Source: Bradyrhizobium oligotrophicum S58 (lineage in GTDB: Bacteria; Pseudomonadota; Alphaproteobacteria; Rhizobiales; Xanthobacteraceae). From it: a stretch of 64,000 nt of DNA. The stretch's first letter is position 1. Every line of letters starts with the position of its first letter. This document shows positions 17,236 through 24,776 of this stretch, one piece after another. The notes under the pieces are model-generated. The model made no database searches. It saw only the letters and a program-made list of their open reading frames with translations, and was not told the origin of the DNA. Position numbers and translations under genes: made by a program. Location of the stretch: positions 4,993,001-5,057,000 of the forward strand of contig NC_020453.1 in NCBI RefSeq assembly GCF_000344805.1. The letters are read 5' to 3'.

Positions 17236-17265
17236 ATATTCACAAATTATGATTTGATAATGTGA
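17236..17265. promoter_or_regulatory. Candidate SoxR operator of soxX
   Basis: ATATTC (17236-17241), then eight bases to TGAT (17250-17253), in an AT-rich stretch ending ATAATGTGA. This is the ATTC-N8 core with a degenerate second half, TGAT, the same variant as at the soxS promoter (19491). It sits in the 128-base gap between soxW and soxX. Confidence 0.5.
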
Positions 17266-17299
17266 CTAATGTCAAGCCGATTTCGATGCGGCGGCACAC

Positions 17300-17890
17300 T
17301 CAACCTTTAGACGCGGCGAGATAGTCGCGGAACGTGCCGCGCTCATAGGCTTCGTCGCGCACGAAGCGAAACATTGCGAGGAAGTGCGGCGGCTTGAGAT
17401 AGCCCGGCGCACGCGCCACCTCGCGTGCGAGCGGCTCCTTGGCTGCGACGCCGTCGGCGGAGGGCGGAAAGAACTGGAAGGTCGGCGTGAACCGGATGGC
17501 GTAGCGCTCGGCGAGCTCCTTCTCGGTGAGCTCCTTGCCGTCGAAGTCGGTCACCTTGCGGGCGCCGAGCAGATTGAGCTGCAGCACTTCGAAGTTCGCC
17601 CGGATGTAGTCGGTGATGGCAGGATCGGCAAAGTTCACCAGATGCGTCTCGCGGCAATACGGACAGCCGCGAAGCTCCCACATGATCGCGAGCCGCTTGC
17701 CTTCCGATGCCGCGCTGTCGAGATCCTCGCGGAGATCGAGGAAGCTGTTGAGGAACCACGGCTGATGATACAGCCCGTCGTCGCCGAGCGCCGCGTCCGC
17801 TCGCGCCAGCGTCGGCACGGCGCCGAGGATGGCCGCGGCAGGCAGCATGGCCATCAGATCGCGCCGCGTCATCGTCCCGGTCGAAGTCAT
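17300..17890 (-). CDS. soxW: SoxW, periplasmic thioredoxin
   Basis: A 196-residue thioredoxin-fold protein with a Tat-like N-terminus (T-R-R-D-L-M-A-M-L) and active site W-E-L-R-G-C-P-Y-C-R. In sox clusters SoxW receives electrons from SoxV and keeps Sox cysteines reduced. The C-X-X-C is intact and the cis-Pro loop (R-F-T-P-T-F) follows. ATG at 17890, with a SoxR-type operator about 48 bases upstream in the divergent gap with 17972. Confidence 0.85.
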   Translation of the reverse strand: MTSTGTMTRRDLMAMLPAAAILGAVPTLARADAALGDDGLYHQPWFLNSFLDLREDLDSAASEGKRLAIMWELRGCPYCRETHLVNFADPAITDYIRANFEVLQLNLLGARKVTDFDGKELTEKELAERYAIRFTPTFQFFPPSADGVAAKEPLAREVARAPGYLKPPHFLAMFRFVRDEAYERGTFRDYLAASKG

Positions 17891-17937
17891 GAGCCCGCCC
17901 AGCGCGCTTTGCCAAATCTTTCGAAGTTCGGTACACC

Positions 17938-17960
17938 ATATTCGAATAATAGAATGTGAA
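17938..17960. promoter_or_regulatory. Candidate SoxR operator between soxW and an exported protein
   Basis: ATTC (17940-17943), eight bases, GAAT (17952-17955): a perfect ATTC-N8-GAAT. It lies midway in the 81-base divergent gap, so it could control both soxW and the gene at 17972. Confidence 0.65.
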
Positions 17961-17971
17961 AAGGACATTCG

Positions 17972-18688
17972 ATGCTGCGCCGCGCCATCATTCTGTCCCT
18001 CGTACTGTCGTGTCTCGTCCCGAGCGTCCATCTGCATGCCGCAGAGAAAGCGGACATCGCTGCGCTGATGCCGGCGGCGATGGGCAGCCTGCGCGCCGCT
18101 GCGAGCTATGCGCGCACCGGCAATATCGGCCTCGCGCAGACCGAGCTCGACGATGCCCGGCGGGCCTGGGCAAAGCTCGGAGGACTGACCGCGCGCGCGG
18201 CAGGCCCCCATTCGGACACGTCGCTTGCGGAGCTGATCGCGGGCGGAAGCGATCGCCTGAGCAAGGCCGACGCGGCGCTGGCCGCCGGTAATGGCGCCCG
18301 CGCTGCGGCGGACATCGCCGCGCTGCGCCAGTCGATCCACGCGCTGAGACGCGATGCCGGTATGATCGAGCTCAGCGATTGCGTGTTCGAGCTCGCCCCT
18401 GTCATGGACGCATTGCGCAACGTCGCGACGCGGTTCGCGGCGAACACCGCCGCGCCCGACGATGTCGTCGAAGCCGGCGCCGCTCTGCACGCCCGGTTGC
18501 AGCGCTGCAACGGCCTCGCCGCGCCCGACATTGCGGGCCAGGCCGAATTCCGCCGCCTGATTGACGGCGCCACCGCGAGCGCCGCGGAGATCGGCCGTGC
18601 CGCGCGCGAGGGCGATGCCGGCCTCGTGCATCGCTTCGAGATCGAGCTGCAATCCTTTGTCAATCTGCTCGACTTCCGCTTCGGCTGA
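17972..18688 (+). CDS. Exported helical protein of the sox cluster, function unknown
   Basis: A 238-residue protein with a signal peptide (A-I-I-L-S-L-V-L-S-C-L-V-P-S) followed by an Ala-rich, almost all-helical sequence. It has two cysteines in the mature part (S-D-C-V-F-E and L-Q-R-C-N-G) and no heme motif. The helix pattern recalls cytochrome c'-like four-helix bundles without heme, but I cannot assign a family. AAGGA precedes the ATG at 17972. It is divergent from soxW across a shared operator and convergent with soxV, so it is probably part of the sulfur response. Confidence 0.7.
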   Translation: MLRRAIILSLVLSCLVPSVHLHAAEKADIAALMPAAMGSLRAAASYARTGNIGLAQTELDDARRAWAKLGGLTARAAGPHSDTSLAELIAGGSDRLSKADAALAAGNGARAAADIAALRQSIHALRRDAGMIELSDCVFELAPVMDALRNVATRFAANTAAPDDVVEAGAALHARLQRCNGLAAPDIAGQAEFRRLIDGATASAAEIGRAAREGDAGLVHRFEIELQSFVNLLDFRFG

Positions 18689-19423
18689 TCAGCCGATGGT
18701 GGTGAGCGAGGGAAAGCGCTCGAAGATCCATTGCGACATCTCCGGAATGACCCCGGCGAGAAAGGCCACGCCGGTGAGGACGAGAAAGCCGCCCATCGCC
18801 TTTTCAACCCATGGCAGATGCGGCTTGATGCCCTTCAGCATCGTCATGAACTGCCCCGTGAAAGCCGCCGCGATCAGGAACGGGATGCCCGTTCCGACCG
18901 AATAGGCCGCGAGCAGCAGCGCGCCCTTCCCCACGGTGGCCTCCGCGCCGGCCATCATCAGCACGGCAGCGAGCACCGGCCCCGCGCACGGCGTCCAGCC
19001 GAAGGCGAAGGCCAGCCCCATGACGAACGCCCCGAGCAGGCCGGCCGGTGTGCGGCCGACATCGATCGTCGCGCTCCGGTACAGCAAGGGAATCCTGAGC
19101 ACCCCGAGGAAATGCAGCCCCATCGCGATGATAACGAGCCCCGCGACCATGCCGAGCTGGCCGAGATGACCGGCGATGAAGCGGCCGAAGACGGAGGCTG
19201 TCGCACCGAGGCCTATGAACACCAGCGAGAAGCCGGCGACGAAGCACAGCGCCGTCAGCATCGTCCGCCGACGCTGGACCATGCCGCCCTCGGTCATCGG
19301 ATCGGCCGCCGAGATGCCGGCCATGTAGCACAGGAACGGCGGGACCAACGGCAGAATGCAGGGTGACAGGAACGACAGGAGGCCGGCGGCGAGCGCAGCG
19401 CCGAGCGTGACGTCGAGATCCAT
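18689..19423 (-). CDS. soxV: SoxV, CcdA-family membrane electron transporter
   Basis: A 244-residue CcdA/DsbD-beta type protein with about six membrane spans. The two conserved redox cysteines are in S-P-C-I-L-P-L-V-P-P and G-W-T-P-C-A-G-P. In sox systems SoxV passes cytoplasmic thioredoxin electrons to periplasmic SoxW or SoxS. It is divergent from soxS, with a SoxR-type operator in the 118-base gap. GGGAGG precedes the ATG at 19423. Confidence 0.9.
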   Translation of the reverse strand: MDLDVTLGAALAAGLLSFLSPCILPLVPPFLCYMAGISAADPMTEGGMVQRRRTMLTALCFVAGFSLVFIGLGATASVFGRFIAGHLGQLGMVAGLVIIAMGLHFLGVLRIPLLYRSATIDVGRTPAGLLGAFVMGLAFAFGWTPCAGPVLAAVLMMAGAEATVGKGALLLAAYSVGTGIPFLIAAAFTGQFMTMLKGIKPHLPWVEKAMGGFLVLTGVAFLAGVIPEMSQWIFERFPSLTTIG

Positions 19424-19490
19424 CTATCCTCCCGCGGCCCAATGATGAGGCCCGCCTGCACGGCAGGATTCGGAAATCGTGCACTGGTAC

Positions 19491-19513
19491 ATATTCGAAT
19501 TTAATGATAGATT
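19491..19513. promoter_or_regulatory. Candidate SoxR operator between soxV and soxS
   Basis: ATATTCGAAT (19491-19500) with ATTC at 19493-19496, then eight bases to TGAT (19505-19508). It matches the 17236 site in its second half and the 17938 site in its first half. It lies between divergent soxV and soxS-soxR, so it would also make soxR autoregulated. Confidence 0.6.
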
Positions 19514-19541
19514 GGCCGGAGAGTCCAGAGAGGATGGCAGC

Positions 19542-19931
19542 ATGCCCGGTCAAATCACAGCGCGCAGGCTCGCAACGCTCGCCTCGGCCGCGATCGCCGT
19601 GCTGTCCCTGTCGACCCCGCTCCTCGCCTCCGAGCTCGTGATGTTCGAGCGCCCCGGCTGCGGTTGGTGCGCCCGGTTCAATGCCGAGATCGCGCCGATC
19701 TATGGCAAGACCGACGAAGGGCGCGCCCTTCCGCTGCGACGGGTCGACCTCACCCAAAAGCTGCCGGCGGATCTCGCCGGCATAGACCCCGGCGCCTTCA
19801 CGCCGACCTTCGTGGTGGTCGACCAGGGCCACGAGATCGGGCGGATCCGCGGCTATCCGGGCGACGCGTTCTTCTTTGGGCTGCTCGGCCGCATAATGAA
19901 TGCTACAAGCGGAACGCCGGCCCGCTCCTGA
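19542..19931 (+). CDS. soxS: SoxS-like periplasmic thioredoxin
   Basis: A 129-residue protein with a signal peptide ending L-L-A-S and a thioredoxin-type active site E-R-P-G-C-G-W-C-A-R right after it. The cis-Pro segment is F-T-P-T-F-V-V-V-D. SoxS reduces and activates SoxYZ in Paracoccus. ATG at 19542 with AGAGAGGA upstream; the frame is open further back to 19479, but that would include the operator. soxR follows after 24 bases. Confidence 0.85.
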   Translation: MPGQITARRLATLASAAIAVLSLSTPLLASELVMFERPGCGWCARFNAEIAPIYGKTDEGRALPLRRVDLTQKLPADLAGIDPGAFTPTFVVVDQGHEIGRIRGYPGDAFFFGLLGRIMNATSGTPARS

Positions 19932-19955
19932 CGGACAATCGAGGATCCCAAATTC

Positions 19956-20306
19956 ATGCCGCTGCCGAAGTTGAAGGACATCGAAACCTCCGCCGAGCTC
20001 GAGCAGATGATCGAGAAGGCGCGGGAAGCCAGCGAGATGCTCAAGGCGCTGTCCCACGAGTCCCGGCTGCTGCTGCTCTGCATCCTTTCCGAAGGCGAAA
20101 AATCCGTCACCGAGCTCGAGCAGTTTCTCGGCGAGCGGCAGTCGACGGTGTCGCAGCAGCTCGCCCGTCTCAGGCTCGACCGGCTGGTGACGACGCGGCG
20201 CGACGGCAAGACGATCTATTACAGTCTCGCCAGCGAGGACGTCCGCAAGATCCTGACCGCGATCTACGACGTCTTCTGCGAGCCGGTCCGCAAGCGCCGC
20301 CGCTGA
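19956..20306 (+). CDS. soxR: SoxR, ArsR-family persulfide-responsive repressor
   Basis: A 116-residue winged-helix ArsR protein. The recognition helix region is S-T-V-S-Q-Q-L-A-R-L, followed by the wing R-R-D-G-K-T-I-Y-Y. It has exactly two cysteines, C42 (L-L-L-L-C-I) and C108 (D-V-F-C-E-P). That spacing matches the persulfide-sensing pair of SqrR/BigR, where a tetrasulfide bridge releases the repressor from DNA. It most likely represses the sox genes through the four ATTC-N8 sites and is induced by reduced sulfur. The call as SoxR rests on its position in the cluster. Confidence 0.9.
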   Translation: MPLPKLKDIETSAELEQMIEKAREASEMLKALSHESRLLLLCILSEGEKSVTELEQFLGERQSTVSQQLARLRLDRLVTTRRDGKTIYYSLASEDVRKILTAIYDVFCEPVRKRRR

Positions 20307-20445
20307 AGGTCCCGCTTGCGTTGCGACGTCGTCGGCCCCGCAGTAAGCGGGCGCGAACGCCGGCAGCGGCCTTCGCAACAGCTCTGGCTTCGCCGTCGAT
20401 CCTGGCGCACAATCGCCCGGACAAGAACAAGGACATCGGGGAGGC

Positions 20446-21531
20446 ATGCTCAGTCCGTCAGCTTTGACGTTCATGTGCGGACTGCTGGCAGGCGGCGTGC
20501 TCGGGGTCGCCGGCCGCGCGGGTCGCTTCTGCACGCTCGCGATGCTCGAGGACGCCTTCTTCGGCGCCGACACGCGGCGGCTCAAATCCTTCGCCTTGGC
20601 TGCGGCCATCGCGCTGGTCGCGACCCAATTGCTCGCCGGCTTCGGCCTCGTCGATCTGTCCCGCTCGATCTATCTGACCTCCTCCATTCCGCTCGGCGGC
20701 GCCATCCTGGGCGGCTTGTTGTTCGGGATCGGCATGGCGCTGGTCGGCACCTGCGGCTTCGGGACCTTGGTTCGCATCGGCGGCGGCGATCTGCGCGCCA
20801 TCGTGGTCTTTCTCGTGCTCGGCGTCTCGGCGCTGGCGGCGATGCGCGGGCTCATTGGCTTCATGCGCGTCGGCCTGATCGAGCCGCTGTCCGTGCGTCT
20901 GCCTGACGCGATGACCCAGGGCATGGACTCGCTGCTGTCGCCTGCGCTCGGCTCCTATGCCAGGCCTGTTCTCGTCTCTCTGATGGCGGTGGCGCTCGCG
21001 GCCTGGGCGCTGGCCGATGGCCGGCTGGCAAGATCGCCGCGGCTGTTGTTGTCGGGGCTTGCCGTCGGCGGCGCGGTCGCCTTCGGCTGGTTTGCAACGG
21101 GATGGCTGGGGAATGACGATTTCGATCCGGAGCGGGTCGCCTCGCTCACCTTCGTCGCGCCGCTCGGCAACACGGTGCTGTACATCGCCACGCTCTCCGG
21201 CAGCCACGCCGACTTCGCGATCGGCTCGGTCCTGGGCGTCATCCTGGGGTCCTTCGCCGCCGCGATGGTCTCGCGCGTCTTCCGTTGGGAAGCCTGCGAC
21301 GACGCGCGCGAGCTGAAGCGCCACATGATCGGCGCGCTGCTGATGGGCACCGGCGGCATCATGTCGATGGGCTGCACCATCGGCCAAGGCCTGTCCGCAT
21401 TCTCGACCCTCGCACTGTCGGCGCCGCTCACAATGCTGGCGATCGCCTGCGGCGCACGCCTTGGACTCGAATACACCATGACCGGCGAATGGCGGCCGGC
21501 CTTGCGCAACCTGCTCCGGATGAGCCATTGA
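20446..21531 (+). CDS. Full-length YeeE/YedE sulfur transporter (SoxT/TsuA-like)
   Basis: A 361-residue multi-pass membrane protein of the sulfur-transport family. Its Cys motifs are G-R-F-C-T-L-A, V-G-T-C-G-F-G-T-L-V-R-I-G-G-G and S-M-G-C-T-I-G-Q-G. It follows soxR by 139 bases on the same strand, with GGGGAGG before the ATG. It is the fourth YeeE/YedE gene of the island, which is unusually many; each may serve a different sulfur species or direction. Confidence 0.85.
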   Translation: MLSPSALTFMCGLLAGGVLGVAGRAGRFCTLAMLEDAFFGADTRRLKSFALAAAIALVATQLLAGFGLVDLSRSIYLTSSIPLGGAILGGLLFGIGMALVGTCGFGTLVRIGGGDLRAIVVFLVLGVSALAAMRGLIGFMRVGLIEPLSVRLPDAMTQGMDSLLSPALGSYARPVLVSLMAVALAAWALADGRLARSPRLLLSGLAVGGAVAFGWFATGWLGNDDFDPERVASLTFVAPLGNTVLYIATLSGSHADFAIGSVLGVILGSFAAAMVSRVFRWEACDDARELKRHMIGALLMGTGGIMSMGCTIGQGLSAFSTLALSAPLTMLAIACGARLGLEYTMTGEWRPALRNLLRMSH

Positions 21532-21588
21532 CGTCTGCACGCAAGGGGAATGATCCCGCGCGTCCCGGCGCGACATCGTCAGGGGCAC

Positions 21589-22140
21589 CTTCTCCACGTT
21601 TCAAACACCAGGCATGACTGCGCCATCTCGCGGCTGCTTCCGCCCGAGCTTTGCAATCAGTCGACCTCTCCTTTGAAGAAGAGGCGCAGGGAAGGCCGGG
21701 TATCGACTGATACCCGCGGTCCGCGTGCAACAAAAAGCACGCGGCAGAACCACAGGTTCAGCCCAATATCCGGCCTTCCCTGCGCGACGGTTTGACGGGT
21801 TATAGGCGCTCTCCCCGGGGATCGGCTGTCTTGCCCCCGTCGCCAGCGGATCATCATCACCACCGGCTTGGCATCAGCACCGCGATGCCAGGACCACACC
21901 ATTTCGCCGTCGCATCGCTCCGTTCGTCGGCCCGGCTGTGACACCAGGCTGCAGAGCAACGCGCCCGTCGCCTCCCCGACTCGACGCTCGTGACGATCGC
22001 GAAACGTCCCTCTTCAGCGAGCCGGGATGCGCGAGAATGTGGAGGTGATTTGCCCGACGTGGCAAGTGATTAGTTTGCGGCAAACTGGCACGACGGGCAG
22101 TTGGCGCATGCGGGGCATGCGAAGATTACCCGTCGGGCAG
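21589..22140. repeat. Dispersed repeat, copy B
   Basis: About 550 bases matching copies A and C, in the same orientation. It starts at CTTCTCCACGTTTCAAACA, runs through the folded core, and ends after GGGGCATGCGAAGATTACCC. In this copy the outer stem of the core is fully complementary. It marks the left edge of the AT-richer accessory block. Confidence 0.85.
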
Positions 22141-22600
22141 ATGGACAGGGTTAGGAGATAACCGTGGGAAGCCGTGGCCGAATACGGACATGACCACGGA
22201 GAGAGGACCGTAAACGGACGTGGATGCACTAGCTTCGTGCGGGCCCCGCTCTAAACGGCGCAACGAGGGGAGTTCGATAGCGAGCGAAGCTAAGGAGTCT
22301 TATGCGGGCCAGCAGGCGCCACCGAAATCCCGTCACCGTAATCCTACGGTGAAGTTACGCCGCTACTCACGGCTGGTATGCGTTGGCTCATGCCCCTCTC
22401 CGCGTTGCCAGCTTGCCGCAGGAAGGCTGCTGAGCTAACAACTTCGATGTCCACGATATTCACGTAGAAGAGTAATACCATTAGCACGCAATCCACATTT
22501 CTTCAGTTTTATCAATGCATTAGATCGACAATTAATATTTCCGCGCTTACCAACAATAGCTAGTGAATAGACGCGCTCTTGATACTATGCGAGACATGCA
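22141..22600. other. Intergenic stretch, possible structured sequence; no gene seen
   Basis: The first 300 bases are GC-rich and full of short complementary pairs, for example CGGGCC near 22240 with GCGGGCC near 22306, and CGTAATCCTACGG. They have no coding frame, tRNA or known RNA that I can identify. From 22441 on, the composition drops to AT-rich and probably contains the promoter of the downstream HTH-CHAT operon. Confidence 0.45.
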
Positions 22601-22603
22601 TAT

Positions 22604-22615
22604 ATTTCGCGAAAT
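22604..22615. promoter_or_regulatory. 12-base palindrome upstream of the HTH-CHAT operon
   Basis: ATTTCGCGAAAT is a perfect palindrome 18 bases before the TTG start at 22634. It is placed where an autorepressor would block transcription or initiation. Binding by one of the downstream small HTH proteins is inference. Confidence 0.5.
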
Positions 22616-22633
22616 CGTTCATAGGAGAATCGA

Positions 22634-22942
22634 TTGGATACTTCCGATGAATTGCTGAAGGCTATTTTGGCTACTGTTGCACGGAATACATTTCCGCCTG
22701 CGGTTATTACCAAGATTGTGGCTCCGACCTCGGGAAGCGAAAAACAGCTCCTGGCGTACAACCTGTGCGACGGGCAGACGCCACAAGCCGAGATTTGCAA
22801 GAAAGCAAAACTCGACAAAGGAAGCTTTAGCCGCTCTCTAACGAAGTGGATAGAAGCCGGAGTCGTTGTGCGTATAGGCAGCGAGCGCCTGCCTCTACAC
22901 GTTTATCCGCTCACCAAGGTCTCGGCGAGAGACGAAGATTAG
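22634..22942 (+). CDS. Small winged-helix DNA-binding protein
   Basis: A 102-residue protein starting with TTG after a strong AGGAGA. The middle reads A-E-I-C-K-K-A-K-L-D-K-G-S-F-S-R-S-L-T-K-W (helix-turn-helix), then A-G-V-V-V-R-I-G and L-P-L-H-V-Y-P-L, which look like a wing. It resembles MarR-like winged-helix regulators in miniature. First gene of the five-gene run ending in the CHAT protease; the next gene starts three bases after its stop. Composition is AT-richer than the flanking sox genes, suggesting horizontal transfer. Confidence 0.7.
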   Translation: MDTSDELLKAILATVARNTFPPAVITKIVAPTSGSEKQLLAYNLCDGQTPQAEICKKAKLDKGSFSRSLTKWIEAGVVVRIGSERLPLHVYPLTKVSARDED

Positions 22943-22945
22943 GCC

Positions 22946-23155
22946 ATGAACGAAGAAATACTGGAGAAGCTCGACATCCTCATAAGGCTGCAAGCTGCAG
23001 CTCTGACGGCGGCGATGGAATCTTCAAAGGAAAAGATCCTATTCCTTTCGGCCGCAGGCCTCCGCCCAACGCTGGTCGCTGACATCCTCGGGACTACAGC
23101 CAACAACGTCAACGTCACGCTGTCGAAGAGCCGCAAGCCGTCGAAAGCGAAGTAA
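22946..23155 (+). CDS. Small helix-turn-helix protein 1 of 3
   Basis: A 69-residue protein. An N-terminal amphipathic helix (E-I-L-E-K-L-D-I-L-I-R-L) precedes a sigma-region-4-like helix-turn-helix: A-A-G-L-R-P-T-L-V-A-D-I-L-G-T-T-A-N-N-V, followed by a basic tail S-K-S-R-K-P-S-K-A-K. It shares its layout with the next two genes, though identity is low. It sits in an operon three bases after the winged-helix gene. Function unknown; DNA binding and possible dimerisation through the helix are inferred. Confidence 0.7.
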   Translation: MNEEILEKLDILIRLQAAALTAAMESSKEKILFLSAAGLRPTLVADILGTTANNVNVTLSKSRKPSKAK

Positions 23156-23170
23156 AGCAGGGGAGCGACC

Positions 23171-23377
23171 ATGGAAAGCAACGAAACTCTGGAGGAGCTA
23201 CGCGCCATCAAGATGCTGCTCATCCTGAATGCGCTCGCGCAGGGCTGCCAGCAGAAGCACGTCGCTGCGGCGCTCGGCATTAGCGACGCCACGCTAAGCC
23301 GGATGTTTCCGAAGGGATTCGCCAGGGAAATTGCCAAAATTGTTGAACGCCGCCTTGTTCACACGGACACGGCATGA
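23171..23377 (+). CDS. Small helix-turn-helix protein 2 of 3
   Basis: A 68-residue protein with the same plan: N-terminal helix (E-T-L-E-E-L-R-A-I-K-M-L-L-I-L), then A-Q-G-C-Q-Q-K-H-V-A-A-A-L-G-I-S-D-A-T and L-S-R-M-F-P-K-G. AGGGGAG precedes the ATG. Its TGA overlaps the ATG of the next gene (ATGA), so the two are translationally coupled. Likely DNA-binding; targets unknown. Confidence 0.7.
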   Translation: MESNETLEELRAIKMLLILNALAQGCQQKHVAAALGISDATLSRMFPKGFAREIAKIVERRLVHTDTA

Positions 23378-23547
23378 CGGAAGAACAGGCCGCTCAGATA
23401 ATCAAGGAATTGGAAATCATCCGCAAGCTTAAGCTCGCGGAAATGCTCGAGCGCGGCTATTCCCAATCACAACTCGCACAAATCCTCGGCGTGAGCCAGC
23501 CTACAATCAGCCGTATGGCGCCGAAAGTAACCGGCAAGAAAGGCTGA
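23374..23547 (+). CDS. Small helix-turn-helix protein 3 of 3
   Basis: A 57-residue protein. It begins M-T-E-E-Q-A-A-Q-I-I-K-E-L-E-I-I-R-K-L-K and has the helix-turn-helix E-R-G-Y-S-Q-S-Q-L-A-Q-I-L-G-V-S-Q-P-T-I, then S-R-M-A-P-K-V. The last motif (S-R-M-x-P-K) is shared with the preceding protein, so these two are the closest pair. It overlaps the previous gene by four bases and the CHAT gene starts four bases after its stop. Confidence 0.7.
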   Translation: MTEEQAAQIIKELEIIRKLKLAEMLERGYSQSQLAQILGVSQPTISRMAPKVTGKKG

Positions 23548-23551
23548 AGCG

Positions 23552-24583
23552 ATGATAGGCAGGACCGCCGTAATCGACTGGTCAGGCAACTACGAAGAGA
23601 ATTGCGAACGTCTTGCGAAGCACCTCGGCACTAGCAAAATCCGTCGGAAGTTGTTCGATACAATATACGGTCGCGGATCGAAACCGCGATCGCGCAAGCA
23701 GATGCGTATCGATGCCCAGCTCAAGGCGGGCGACGAGCAACAGGCCCAGAATGAACTAGACCATCTTGCGCGTTATGGCCTTATCCGCCGCGAAGATAAT
23801 AATGGGCAAGTGAAAGATGGCAGCAAGTATTTGTACAGTAAGGATTCAAACGTTCGCGCCCATCGCAAGATGATCGTTAAGTTCGCCGATAATCCCAAGC
23901 TAGCCGCAGCTATACCGACCAAGCGAAGGCCCGCGGTGAAGGTATCCAACGTAAAGACTGTCACCGTTCGCGCGCTAAAGAAGCTCAAGCGACTCAATGT
24001 GTTGTACTTGACAGCCAATCCCGACGAGCAAAATTCATTGCGGATCGATGCAGAAGTTCGGCAAGTTCAAGAAGCCGTGCGTGGATCAAAGCTACGAGAC
24101 AACATCGAATTACTTTATCGACCTGCTGCGGACCTCGATTCCTTAGTCGACGGACTGAATGATTATGCGCCTGGAATTGTACATTTTTCGGGGCACGGCT
24201 ACAGCGGAGGCCTCGCTGTCGATCACGCTAAGGTCACTCGGCCGAAGAGAAGGATTCTGACATTTGAGCATCTTGGAAAGGCGTTCGCCGCAGTCGATAC
24301 TCCTCCTCGGGTCGTCGTTTTGAACGCATGCGAAAGTGCTGGCGCAGAAAAGGCGTTGTTGCCTTTGGTTTCGGCCATTATCGTGATGAGGGACAGCGTA
24401 AGCGATATTGCGGCAACGGCATTAGCAACCCGTTTCTACGCAGCGATTGCTGCCGGTCAATCACTGAAGTCCGCATTCAAGCAAGGTGTGCTTGCAGTAG
24501 AGCATGCGTCAATAAATGAGGCCGACATTCCGCAGCTAATCACTGCGCCAGGCGTGAATTCGGCCACTTTTTATCTCGTGTAA
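23552..24583 (+). CDS. Winged-helix/CHAT caspase-like protease
   Basis: A 343-residue protein with two parts. Residues 1-110 read like a winged-helix domain: Q-N-E-L-D-H-L-A-R-Y-G-L-I-R-R-E, then a wing ending S-K-Y-L-Y-S-K-D. Residues 145-343 are a CHAT domain: L-N-V-L-Y-L-T-A-N-P, E-V-R-Q-V-Q, the catalytic His H215 in V-H-F-S-G-H-G, and the catalytic Cys C260 in V-L-N-A-C-E-S-A. Both catalytic residues are present, so it should be an active cysteine protease. CHAT proteases act in bacterial conflict systems, often activated by a sensor. Here the sensor may be the DNA-binding part or the four small HTH partners encoded immediately upstream. The native substrate is unknown. Confidence 0.85.
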   Translation: MIGRTAVIDWSGNYEENCERLAKHLGTSKIRRKLFDTIYGRGSKPRSRKQMRIDAQLKAGDEQQAQNELDHLARYGLIRREDNNGQVKDGSKYLYSKDSNVRAHRKMIVKFADNPKLAAAIPTKRRPAVKVSNVKTVTVRALKKLKRLNVLYLTANPDEQNSLRIDAEVRQVQEAVRGSKLRDNIELLYRPAADLDSLVDGLNDYAPGIVHFSGHGYSGGLAVDHAKVTRPKRRILTFEHLGKAFAAVDTPPRVVVLNACESAGAEKALLPLVSAIIVMRDSVSDIAATALATRFYAAIAAGQSLKSAFKQGVLAVEHASINEADIPQLITAPGVNSATFYLV

Positions 24584-24776
24584 CTCACGGAGGAACGCGA
24601 TCTTCGCTACCCGATGAATGCCGGTAGACCAGAGTTCTCCTGGGGGTGATATGCTGAAAGCGCTGGCAATGAGGCACCGAAAAGCGCGGAGGCTCAGGAT
24701 TGAGTAGCGTTAGAGGCGCCCCACGGTCCTTCTCAATTTTGTACATAGGTCGAGGGCGGAGCCCAAAGTCCATTGT

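Noticed and set aside
22141..22440. tmRNA or tRNA gene as the target of an island
   Set aside because: I could not fold a tRNA acceptor, T-loop or tag-coding segment in this stretch.
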